A DNA stretch of 64,000 nt from Petrolisthes cinctipes (lineage: Eukaryota; Arthropoda; Malacostraca; Decapoda; Porcellanidae). Within the stretch, counting starts at the first letter, position 1, and each line of letters opens with the position of its first letter. The DNA is taken from NCBI GenBank assembly GCA_033782935.1, contig JAWQEG010000082.1, positions 1,364,001 through 1,428,000 on the forward strand. The letters are read 5' to 3'. The position numbers were made by a program, and so were the translations under genes. Positions 21,976-34,064 of the stretch are shown here, piece by piece. Under the pieces are notes generated by a model. The model saw only the letters and a list, made by a program, of their open reading frames with translations, was not told the origin of the DNA and did not search any database.

Positions 21976-24900
21976 CCCAGAAGCGATCTGTACATGCCTA
22001 CTCCGTGTTAGAGTATTTTCAAAATTCAGGCCCAAAACATGCTGAAAATCGATATTTTTGGTGCCCAAATTCAATATGTGCATGTATCTTCTGTACCCGT
22101 TTATATCTCAAATTCAGGCTCAAAACACCCGAAAATTCAATATTTTGGGGTCCCAGAAGCAATCTGTACATGCCTACTCAGTGTTAGAGTATTTTCAAAA
22201 TACAGGCCCTAAACATGCTGAAAATCGATATTTTACATGCCCAAAGTCAATATGTGCATGTATCTTCTGTACCCGTTTATATCTCAAATTCAGGCTCAAA
22301 ACACCCGAAAATTCGATATTTTGGGGTCCCAGAAGCAATCTGTACATGCCTACTCAGTGCTAGAATATTTTCAAAATATAGGCTAAAAACATGCTAAAAA
22401 TCGTTCTTTTAGGTGCCAAAAAGTCGATATCTCAAATTCAGTCCCAAAACACCCGATAATTCGATATTTAGGGGTCCCAGAAGGTATCTGTACATGCCTA
22501 CTCCGTGTTAGAGTATTTTCAAAATACAGGCCAAAAACATACTGAAAATCGATCTTTTAGGTGCCCAAAAGTCTATATGTGCATGCATCTTCTGTACCGG
22601 TTTATAACTCAAATTCTGGCCTTAAACACCCGAAAATTCGATATTTTGGGGTCCCAGAAGCGATCTGTACATGCCTACTCCGTGTTAGAGTATTTTCAAA
22701 ATTCAGGCCCAAAACATGCTGAAAATCGATATTTTTGGTGCCCAAAGTCAATATGTGCATGTATCTTCTGTACCCGTTTATATCTCAAATTCAGGCTCAA
22801 AACACCCGAAAATTCAATATTTTGGGGTCCCAGAAGCAATCTGTACATGCCTACTCAGTGCTAGAATATTTTCAAAATATAGGCTAAAAACTTGCTAAAA
22901 ATCGATCTTTTAGGTGCCAAAAAGTCGATATCTCAAATTCAGTCCCAAAACACCCGAAAATTCGATATTTAGGGGTCCCAGAAGCGATCTGTACATGCCT
23001 ACTCCGTGTTAGAGTATTTTCAAAATTCAGGCCCAAAACATGCTGAAAATCGATATTTTTGGTGCCCAAAGTCAATATGTGTATGTATCTTCTGTACCCG
23101 TTTATATCTCAAATTCAGGCTCAAAACACCCGAAAATTCAATATTTTGGGGTCCCAGAAGCAATCTGTACATGCCTACACAGTGCTAGAATATTTTCAAA
23201 ATATAGGCTAAAAAACATGCTAAAAATCGACATTTAAGGTGCGAAAAAATCGATATCTCAAATTCAGTCACAAAACACCCGAAAATTCGATATTTAGAGG
23301 TCCCAGAAGGTATCTGTACATGCCTACTCCGTGTTAGAGTATTTTCAAAATACAGGCCAAAAACATACTGAAAATCGATCTTTTAGGTGCCCAAAAGTCG
23401 ATATGTGCATGCATCTTCTGTACCCATTTATATCTCAAATTCTGGCCCTAAACACCCGAAAATTCGATATTTTGGGGTCCCAGAAGCGATCTGTACATGC
23501 CTACTCCATGTTTGAGTATTTTCAAAATTCAGGCCCAAAACATGCTGAAAATCGATATTTTTGGTGCCCAAAGTCAATATGTGTATGTATCTTCTGTACC
23601 CGTTTATATCTCAAATTCAGGCTCAAAACACCCGAAAATTCAATATTTTGGGGTCCCAGAAGCAATCTGTACATGCCTACTCAGTGCTAGAATATTTTTC
23701 AAAATATAGGCTAAAAACATGCTAAAAATCGATCTTTTAGATGCCAAAAAGTCGATATCTCAAATTCAGTCCCAAAACACCCGAAAAATCGATATTTAGG
23801 GGTCCCAGAAGCGATCTGTACATGCCTACTCCGTGTTAGAGTATTTTCAAAATACATGCTCAAAACATACTGAAAATCGATCTTTTAGGTGCACAAAAGT
23901 CGATATGTGCATGCATCTTCAGTACCCGTTTATATCTCAAATTCAGGCTCAAAACACCCGAAAATTCAATATTTTGGGGTCCCAGAAGCAATCTGTACAT
24001 GCCTACTCAGTGTTAGAGTATTTTCAAAATACAGGCCCTAAACATGCTGAAAATCGATATTTTACATGCCCAAAGTCAATATGTGCATGTATCTTCTGTA
24101 CCCGTTTATATCTCAAATTCAGGCTCAAAACACCCGAAAATTCGATATTTAGAGGTCCCAGAAGGTATCTGTACATGCCTACTCCGTGTTAGAGTATTTT
24201 CAAAATACAGGCCAAAAACATACTGAAAATCGATCTTTTAGGTGCCCAAAAGTCGATATGTGAATGCATCTTCTGTACCCGTTTATATCTCAAATTCTGG
24301 CCCTAAACACCCGAAAATTCGATATTTTGGGGTCCCAGAAGCGATCTGTACATGCCTACTCCGTGTTAGAGTATTTTCAAAATTCAGGCCCAAAACATGC
24401 TGAAAATAGATATTTTTGGTGCCCAAAATCAATATGTGCATGTATCTTCTGTACCCGTTTATATCTCAAATTCAGGCTCAAAACACCCGAAAATTCAATA
24501 TTTTGCGGTCCCAGAAGCAATCTGTAAATGCCTACTCCGTGTTAGAGTATTTTCAAAATAAAGGCCAAAAACATACTGAAAATCGATCTTTTAGGTGCAC
24601 AAAAGTCGATATGTGCATTCATCTTCAATACCCGTTTATATCTCAAATTCAGTCTCAAAACACCCGAAAATTCAATATTTTGGGGTCCCAGAAGCAATCT
24701 GTACATGCCTACTCAGTGCTAGAATATTTTCAAAATATAGGCTAAAAACATGCTAAAAATCGTTCTTTTAGGTGCCAAAAAGTCGATATCTCAAATTCAG
24801 TCCCAAAACACCCGATAATTCGATATTTAGGGGTCCCAGAAGGTATCTGTACATGCCTACTCCGTGTTAGAGTATTTTCAAAATACAGGCCAAAAACATA

Positions 24901-25941
24901 CTGAAAATCGATCTTTTAGGTGCCCAAAAGTCTATATGTGCATGCATCTTCTGTACCGGTTTATAACTCAAATTCTGGCCTTAAACACCCGAAAATTCGA
25001 TATTTTGGGGTCCCAGAAGCGATCTGTACATGCCTACTCCGTGTTAGAGTATTTTCAAAATTCAGGCCCAAAACATGCTGAAAATCGATATTTTTGGTGC
25101 CCAAAGTCAATATGTGCATGTATCTTCTGTACCCGTTTATATCTCAAATTCAGGCTCAAAACACCCGAAAATTCAATATTTTGGGGTCCCAGAAGCAATC
25201 TGTACATGCCTACTCAGTGCTAGAATATTTTCAAAATATAGGCTAAAAACTTGCTAAAAATCGATCTTTTAGGTGCCAAAAAGTCGATATCTCAAATTCA
25301 GTCCCAAAACACCCGAAAATTCGATATTTAGGGGTCCCAGAAGCGATCTGTACATGCCTACTCAGTGTTAGAGTATTTTCAAAATACATGCTCAAAACAT
25401 AATGAAAATCGATCTTTTAGGTGCACAAAAGTCGATATGTGCATTCATCTTCAATACCCGTTTATATCTCAAATTCAGTCTCAAAACACCCGAAAATTCA
25501 ATATTTTGGGGTCCCAGAAGCAATCTGTACATGCCTACTCAGTGCTAGAATATTTTCAAAATATAGGCTAAAAACATGCTAAAAATCGTTCTTTTAGGTG
25601 CCAAAAAGTCGATATCTCAAATTCAGTCCCAAAACACCCGATAATTCGATATTTAGGGGTCCCAGAAGGTATCTGTACATGCCTACTCCGTGTTAGAGTA
25701 TTTTCAAAATACAGGCCAAAAACATACTGAAAATCGATCTTTTAGGTGCCCAAAAGTCTATATGTGCATGCATCTTCTGTACCGGTTTATAACTCAAATT
25801 CTGGCCTTAAACACCCGAAAATTCGATATTTTGGGGTCCCAGAAGCGATCTGTACATGCCTACTCCGTGTTAGAGTATTTTCAAAATTCAGGCCCAAAAC
25901 ATGCTGAAAATCGATATTTTTGGTGCCCAAAGTCAATATGT
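20873..25941 (+). repeat. 5.07 kb macro-duplication, copy 1
   Basis: Monomer starts from 20,974 on: C1 20,974, A1 21,122, B1 hybrid 21,299, A2 21,475, B2 21,652, A2' 21,828, B2 22,005, B1 22,181, C1 22,357, A2 22,505, B2 22,682, C1 22,858, B2 23,006, C3 23,182, A2 23,331, B2 23,508, C1 23,684, A1 23,833, B1 hybrid 24,010, A2 24,186, B2 24,363, A2'/A1 hybrid 24,539, C1 24,716, A2 24,864, B2 25,041, C1 25,217, A1 25,365, C1 25,542, A2 25,690, B2 25,867. The left edge is placed after 20,872, where 'aaattcaatatg' differs from the second copy's 'aaagtcaatatg'. Confidence 0.88.
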
Positions 25942-28900
25942 GCATGTATCTTCTGTACCCGTTTATATCTCAAATTCAGGCTCAAAACACCCGAAAATTC
26001 AATATTTTGGGGTCCCAGAAGCAATCTGTACATGCCTACTCAGTGCTAGAATATTTTCAAAATATAGGCTAAAAACATGCTAAAAATCGATCTTTTAGGT
26101 GCCAAAAAGTCGATATCTCAAATTCAGTCCCAAAACACCCGAAAAATCGATATTTAGGGGTCCCAGAAGCGATCTGTACATGCCTACTCCGTGTTAGAGT
26201 ATTTTCAAAATACATGCTCAAAACATACTGAAAATCGATCTTTTAGGTGCACAAAAGTCGATATGTGCATGCATCTTCAGTACCCGTTTATATCTCAAAT
26301 TCAGGCTCAAAACACCCGAAAATTCAATATTTTGGGGTCCCAGAAGCAATCTGTACATGCCTACTCAGTGTTAGAGTATTTTCAAAATACAGGCCCTAAA
26401 CATGCTGAAAATCGATATTTTACATGCCCAAAGTCAATATGTGCATTTATCTTCTGTACCCGTTTATATCTCAAATTCAGGCTCAAAACACCCGAAAATT
26501 CGATATTTAGAGGTCCCAGAAGGTATCTGTACATGCCTACTCCGTGTTAGAGTATTTTCAAAATACAGGCCAAAAACATACTGAAAATCGATCTTTTAGG
26601 TGCCCAAAAGTCGATATGTGAATGCATCTTCTGTACCCGTTTATATCTCAAATTCTGGCCCTAAACACCCGAAAATTCGATATTTTGGGGTCCCAGAAGC
26701 GATCTGTACATGCCTACTCCGTGTTAGAGTATTTTCAAAATTCAGGCCCAAAACATGCTGAAAATAGATATTTTTGGTGCCCAAAGTCAATATGTGCATG
26801 TATCTTCTGTACCCGTTTATATCTCAAATTCAGGCTCAAAACACCCGAAAATTCAATATTTTGCGGTCCCAGAAGCAATCTGTAAATGCCTACTCCGTGT
26901 TAGAGTATTTTCAAAATAAAGGCCAAAAACATACTGAAAATCGATCTTTTAGGTGCCCAAAAGTCGATATGTGCATGCATCTTCTGTACCCGTTTATATC
27001 TCAAATTCTGGCCCTAAACACCCGAAAATTCGATATTTTGGGGTCCCAGAAGCGATCTGTACATGCCTACTCCGTGTTAGAGTATTTTCAAAATTCAGGC
27101 CCAAAACATGCTGAAAATCGATATTTTTGGTGCCCAAATTCAATATGTGCATGTATCTTCTGTACCCGTTTATATCTCAAATTCAGGCTCAAAACACCCG
27201 AAAATTCGATATTTAGGGGTCCCAGAAGCGATCTGTACATGCCTACTCAGTGTTAGAGTATTTTCAAAATACATGCTCAAAACATACTGAAAATCGATCT
27301 TTTAGGTGCACAAAAGTCGATATGTGCATTCATCTTCAATACCCGTTTATATCTCAAATTCAGTCTCAAAACACCCGAAAATTCAATATTTTGGGGTCCC
27401 AGAAGCAATCTGTACATGCCTACTCAGTGCTAGAATATTTTCAAAATATAGGCTAAAAACATGCTAAAAATCGTTCTTTTAGGTGCCAAAAAGTCGATAT
27501 CTCAAATTCAGTCCCAAAACACCCGATAATTCGATATTTAGGGGTCCCAGAAGGTATCTGTACATGCCTACTCCGTGTTAGAGTATTTTCAAAATACAGG
27601 CCAAAAACATACTGAAAATCGATCTTTTAGGTGCCCAAAAGTCTATATGTGCATGCATCTTCTGTACCGGTTTATAACTCAAATTCTGGCCTTAAACACC
27701 CGAAAATTCGATATTTTGGGGTCCCAGAAGCGATCTGTACATGCCTACTCCGTGTTAGAGTATTTTCAAAATTCAGGCCCAAAACATGCTGAAAATCGAT
27801 ATTTTTGGTGCCCAAAGTCAATATGTGCATGTATCTTCTGTACCCGTTTATATCTCAAATTCAGGCTCAAAACACCCGAAAATTCAATATTTTGGGGTCC
27901 CAGAAGCAATCTGTACATGCCTACTCAGTGCTAGAATATTTTCAAAATATAGGCTAAAAACTTGCTAAAAATCGATCTTTTAGGTGCCAAAAAGTCGATA
28001 TCTCAAATTCAGTCCCAAAACACCCGAAAATTCGATATTTAGGGGTCCCAGAAGCGATCTGTACATGCCTACTCCGTGTTAGAGTATTTTCAAAATTCAG
28101 GCCCAAAACATGCTGAAAATCGATATTTTTGGTGCCCAAAGTCAATATGTGTATGTATCTTCTGTACCCGTTTATATCTCAAATTCAGGCTCAAAACACC
28201 CGAAAATTCAATATTTTGGGGTCCCAGAAGCAATCTGTACATGCCTACACAGTGCTAGAATATTTTCAAAATATAGGCTAAAAAACATGCTAAAAATCGA
28301 CATTTAAGGTGCGAAAAAATCGATATCTCAAATTCAGTCACAAAACACCCGAAAATTCGATATTTAGAGGTCCCAGAAGGTATCTGTACATGCCTACTCC
28401 GTGTTAGAGTATTTTCAAAATACAGGCCAAAAACATACTGAAAATCGATCTTTTAGGTGCCCAAAAGTCGATATGTGCATGCATCTTCTGTACCCATTTA
28501 TATCTCAAATTCTGGCCCTAAACACCCGAAAATTCGATATTTTGGGGTCCCAGAAGCGATCTGTACATGCCTACTCCATGTTTGAGTATTTTCAAAATTC
28601 AGGCCCAAAACATGCTGAAAATCGATATTTTTGGTGCCCAAAGTCAATATGTGTATGTATCTTCTGTACCCGTTTATATCTCAAATTCAGGCTCAAAACA
28701 CCCGAAAATTCAATATTTTGGGGTCCCAGAAGCAATCTGTACATGCCTACTCAGTGCTAGAATATTTTTCAAAATATAGGCTAAAAACATGCTAAAAATC
28801 GATCTTTTAGATGCCAAAAAGTCGATATCTCAAATTCAGTCCCAAAACACCCGAAAAATCGATATTTAGGGGTCCCAGAAGCGATCTGTACATGCCTACT

Positions 28901-31146
28901 CCGTGTTAGAGTATTTTCAAAATACATGCTCAAAACATACTGAAAATCGATCTTTTAGGTGCACAAAAGTCGATATGTGCATGCATCTTCAGTACCCGTT
29001 TATATCTCAAATTCAGGCTCAAAACACCCGAAAATTCAATATTTTGGGGTCCCAGAAGCAATCTGTACATGCCTACTCAGTGTTAGAGTATTTTCAAAAT
29101 ACAGGCCCTAAACATGCTGAAAATCGATATTTTACATGCCCAAAGTCAATATGTGCATGTATCTTCTGTACCCGTTTATATCTCAAATTCAGGCTCAAAA
29201 CACCCGAAAATTCGATATTTAGAGGTCCCAGAAGGTATCTGTACATGCCTACTCCGTGTTAGAGTATTTTCAAAATACAGGCCAAAAACATACTGAAAAT
29301 CGATCTTTTAGGTGCCCAAAAGTCGATATGTGAATGCATCTTCTGTACCCGTTTATATCTCAAATTCTGGCCCTAAACACCCGAAAATTCGATATTTTGG
29401 GGTCCCAGAAGCGATCTGTACATGCCTACTCCGTGTTAGAGTATTTTCAAAATTCAGGCCCAAAACATGCTGAAAATAGATATTTTTGGTGCCCAAAATC
29501 AATATGTGCATGTATCTTCTGTACCCGTTTATATCTCAAATTCAGGCTCAAAACACCCGAAAATTCAATATTTTGCGGTCCCAGAAGCAATCTGTAAATG
29601 CCTACTCCGTGTTAGAGTATTTTCAAAATAAAGGCCAAAAACATACTGAAAATCGATCTTTTAGGTGCACAAAAGTCGATATGTGCATTCATCTTCAATA
29701 CCCGTTTATATCTCAAATTCAGTCTCAAAACACCCGAAAATTCAATATTTTGGGGTCCCAGAAGCAATCTGTACATGCCTACTCAGTGCTAGAATATTTT
29801 CAAAATATAGGCTAAAAACATGCTAAAAATCGTTCTTTTAGGTGCCAAAAAGTCGATATCTCAAATTCAGTCCCAAAACACCCGATAATTCGATATTTAG
29901 GGGTCCCAGAAGGTATCTGTACATGCCTACTCCGTGTTAGAGTATTTTCAAAATACAGGCCAAAAACATACTGAAAATCGATCTTTTAGGTGCCCAAAAG
30001 TCTATATGTGCATGCATCTTCTGTACCGGTTTATAACTCAAATTCTGGCCTTAAACACCCGAAAATTCGATATTTTGGGGTCCCAGAAGCGATCTGTACA
30101 TGCCTACTCCGTGTTAGAGTATTTTCAAAATTCAGGCCCAAAACATGCTGAAAATCGATATTTTTGGTGCCCAAAGTCAATATGTGCATGTATCTTCTGT
30201 ACCCGTTTATATCTCAAATTCAGGCTCAAAACACCCGAAAATTCAATATTTTGGGGTCCCAGAAGCAATCTGTACATGCCTACTCAGTGCTAGAATATTT
30301 TCAAAATATAGGCTAAAAACTTGCTAAAAATCGATCTTTTAGGTGTCAAAAAGTCGATATCTCAAATTCAGTCCCAAAACACCCGAAAATTCGATATTTA
30401 GGGGTCCCAGAAGCGATCTGTACATGCCTACTCAGTGTTAGAGTATTTTCAAAATACATGCTCAAAACATAATGAAAATCGATCTTTTAGGTGCACAAAA
30501 GTCGATATGTGCATTCATCTTCAATACCCGTTTATATCTCAAATTCAGTCTCAAAACACCCGAAAATTCAATATTTTGGGGTCCCAGAAGCAATCTGTAC
30601 ATGCCTACTCAGTGCTAGAATATTTTCAAAATATAGGCTAAAAACATGCTAAAAATCGTTCTTTTAGGTGCCAAAAAGTCGATATCTCAAATTCAGTCCC
30701 AAAACACCCGATAATTCGATATTTAGGGGTCCCAGAAGGTATCTGTACATGCCTACTCCGTGTTAGAGTATTTTCAAAATACAGGCCAAAAACATACTGA
30801 AAATCGATCTTTTAGGTGCCCAAAAGTCTATATGTGCATGCATCTTCTGTACCGGTTTATAACTCAAATTCTGGCCTTAAACACCCGAAAATTCGATATT
30901 TTGGGGTCCCAGAAGCGATCTGTACATGCCTACTCCGTGTTAGAGTATTTTCAAAATTCAGGCCCAAAACATGCTGAAAATCGATATTTTTGGTGCCCAA
31001 AGTCAATATGTGCATGTATCTTCTGTACCCGTTTATATCTCAAATTCAGGCTCAAAACACCCGAAAATTCAATATTTTGGGGTCCCAGAAGCAATCTGTA
31101 CATGCCTACTCAGTGCTAGAATATTTTCAAAATATAGGCTAAAAAC
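25942..31146 (+). repeat. 5.07 kb macro-duplication, copy 2
   Basis: The monomer order of copy 1 repeats at an offset of 5,069 bp up to about 22,138/27,207 and 5,070 bp from 22,316/27,386 onward. Similarity runs to 26,076/31,146, where 'aaaacatgc' and 'aaaacttgc' differ; it runs slightly past copy 1's end because both continue into the same 826 bp unit. Single-base differences I noticed outside the replaced patch: 21,323/26,392 region 'catgccc' against 'caggccc', 'gcatgtatc' against 'gcatttatc' near 26,446, 'ctctgtg' against 'ctccgtg' near 21,825, and C/T at 25,276/30,346. Confidence 0.87.
27208..27385 (+). repeat. Replaced patch inside the 5.07 kb copy 2
   Basis: Copy 1 has B2 22,005 (rear 'attcaatattttgggg') followed by B1 22,181. 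Copy 2 has B2 27,074 with a C1-like rear ('attcgatatttagggg', 'agaagcgatc') followed by A1 27,250 with 'gcattcatcttcaatacc' and 'cagtctcaaaac'. Identity is restored at 22,316/27,386. The patch matches the C1-A1 junction type seen near 25,320-25,540, so it looks like a short gene-conversion tract or double exchange. It also explains the change of offset from 5,069 to 5,070. Confidence 0.78.
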
Positions 31147-34064
31147 TTGCTAAAAATCGATCTTTTAGGTGCCAAAAAGTCGATATCTCAAATTCAGTCC
31201 CAAAACACCCGAAAATTCGATATTTAGGGGTCCCAGAAGCGATCTGTACATGCCTACTCAGTGTTAGAGTATTTTCAAAATACATGCTCAAAACATAATG
31301 AAAATCGATCTTTTAGGTGCACAAAAGTCGATATGTGCATTCATCTTCAATACCCGTTTATATCTCAAATTCAGTCTCAAAACACCCGAAAATTCAATAT
31401 TTTGGGGTCCCAGAAGCAATCTGTACATGCCTACTCAGTGCTAGAATATTTTCAAAATATAGGCTAAAAACATGCTAAAAATCGTTCTTTTAGGTGCCAA
31501 AAAGTCGATATCTCAAATTCAGTCCCAAAACACCCGATAATTCGATATTTAGGGGTCCCAGAAGGTATCTGTACATGCCTACTCCGTGTTAGAGTATTTT
31601 CAAAATACAGGCCAAAAACATACTGAAAATCGATCCTTTAGGTGCCCAAAAGTCTATATGTGCATGCATCTTCTGTACCGGTTTATAACTCAAATTCTGG
31701 CCTTAAACACCCGAAAATTCGATATTTTGGGGTCCCAGAAGCGATCTGTACATGCCTACTCCGTGTTAGAGTATTTTCAAAATTCAGGCCCAAAACATGC
31801 TGAAAATCGATATTTTTGGTGCCCAAAGTCAATATGTGCATGTATCTTCTGTACCCGTTTATATCTCAAATTCAGGCTCAAAACACCCGAAAATTCAATA
31901 TTTTGGGGTCCCAGAAGCAATCTGTACATGCCTACTCAGTGCTAGAATATTTTCAAAATATAGGCTAAAAACTTGCTAAAAATCGATCTTTTAGGTGCCA
32001 AAAAGTCGATATCTCAAATTCAGTCCCAAAACACCCGAAAATTCGATATTTAGGGGTCCCAGAAGCGATCTGTACATGCCTACTCAGTGTTAGAGTATTT
32101 TCAAAATACATGCTCAAAACATAATGAAAATCGATCTTTTAGGTGCACAAAAGTCGATATGTGCATTCATCTTCAATACCCGTTTATATCTCAAATTCAG
32201 TCTCAAAACACCCGAAAATTCAATATTTTGGGGTCCCAGAAGCAATCTGTACATGCCTACTCAGTGCTAGAATATTTTCAAAATATAGGCTAAAAACATG
32301 CTAAAAATCGTTCTTTTAGGTGCCAAAAAGTCGATATCTCAAATTCAGTCCCAAAACACCCGATAATTCGATATTTAGGGGTCCCAGAAGGTATCTGTAC
32401 ATGCCTACTCCGTGTTAGAGTATTTTCAAAATACAGGCCAAAAACATACTGAAAATCGATCTTTTAGGTGCCCAAAAGTCTATATGTGCATGCATCTTCT
32501 GTACCGGTTTATAACTCAAATTCTTGCCTTAAACACCCGAAAATTCGATATTTTGGGGTCCCAGAAGCGATCTGTACATGCCTACTCCGTGTTAGAGTAT
32601 TTTCAAAATTCAGGCCCAAAACATGCTAAAAATCGATATTTTTGGTGCCCAAAGTCAATATGTGCATGTATCTTCTGTACCCGTTTATATCTCAAATTCA
32701 GGCTCAAAACACCCGAAAATTCAATATTTTGGGGTCCCAGAAGCAATCTGTACATGCCTACTCAGTGCTAGAATATTTTCAAAATATAGGCTAAAAACTT
32801 GCTAAAAATCGATCTTTTAGGTGCCAAAAAGTCGATATCTCAAATTCAGTCCCAAAACACCCGAAAATTCGATATTTAGGGGTCCCAGAAGCGATCTGTA
32901 CATGCCTACTCAGTGTTAGAGTATTTTCAAAATACATGCTCAAAACATACTGAAAATCGATCTTTTAGGTGCACAAAAGTCGATATGTGCATTCATCTTC
33001 AATACCCGTTTATATCTCAAATTCAGTCTCAAAACACCCGAAAATTCAATATTTTGGGGTACCAGAAGCAATCTGTACATGCCTACTCAGTGCTAGAATA
33101 TTTTCAAAATATAGGCTAAAAACATACTAAAAATCGTTCTTTTAGGTGCCAAAAAGTCGATATCTCAAATTCAGTCCCAAAACACCCGATAATTCGATAT
33201 TTAGGGGTCCCAGAAGGTATCTGTACATGCCTACTCCGTGTTAGAGTATTTTCAAAATACAGGCCAAAAACATACTGAAAATCGATCTTTTAGGTGCCCA
33301 AAAGTCTATATGTGCATGCATCTTCTGTACCGGTTTATAACTCAAATTCTGGCCTTAAACACCCGAAAATTCGATATTTTGGGGTCCCAGAAGCGATCTG
33401 TACATGCCTACTCCGTGTTAGAGTATTTTCAAAATTCAGGCCCAAAACATGCTGAAAATCGATATTTTTGGTGCCCAAAGTCAATATGTGCATGTATCTT
33501 CTGTACCCGTTTATATCTCAAATTCAGGCTCAAAACACCCGAAAATTCAATATTTTGGGGTCCCAGAAGCAATCTGTACATGCCTACTCAGTGCTAGAAT
33601 ATTTTCAAAATATAGGCTAAAAACTTGCTAAAAATCGATCTTTTAGGTGCCAAAAAGTCGATATCTCAAATTCAGTTCCAAAACACCCGAAAATTCGATA
33701 TTTAGGGGTCCCAGAAGTGATCTGTACATGCCTACTCAGTGTTAGAGTATTTTCAAAATACATGCTCAAAACATACTGAAAATCGATCTTTTAGGTGCAC
33801 AAAAGTCGATATGTGCATGCATCTTCAATACCCGTTTATATCTCAAATTCAGGCTCAAAACACCCGAAAATTCAATATTTTGGGGTCCCAGAAGCAATCT
33901 GTACATGCCTACACAGTGCTAGAATATTTTCAAAATATAGGCTAAAAAACATGCTAAAAATCGACATTTAAGGTGCGAAAAAATCGATATCTCAAATTCA
34001 GTCACAAAACACCCGAAAATTCGATATTTAGAGGTCCCAGAAGGTATCTGTACATGCCTACTCC
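29934..34064 (+). repeat. Five tandem 826/827 bp HOR units
   Basis: Units start at 29,934, 30,760, 31,586, 32,412 and 33,238, each A2-B2-C1-A1-C1 (177+176+148+177+148 = 826); the last ends in C3 at 33,916 and is 827 bp. Further copies stand at 24,864, 25,690 and 27,575 (first part). A2 is marked by 'gtctatatg', 'accggtttataactc' and 'ggccttaaac'; the second C1 by 'cgttctttt' and 'ccgataattc'. Few differences are visible: 'gatccttta' (31,634), 'attcttgcc' (32,520), 'catgctaaaa' (32,622), 'ggggtacca' (33,056) and 'catactaaa' (33,123). This looks like the youngest expansion here. Confidence 0.9.

Noticed and set aside
22884..23075. Minus-strand open frames (also 27,954, 44,616, 46,944, 48,269, 49,963 and 62,364)
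   Set aside because: They are 61-86 codons, lie over the same short and long monomers as the plus-strand frames, and recur only where those monomer combinations are duplicated.
20873..31146. Assembly artefact as the explanation for the 5.07 kb duplication
   Set aside because: Not excluded, but the copies carry several private base differences and a replaced patch, which argues against a simple false duplication. Read support would decide.
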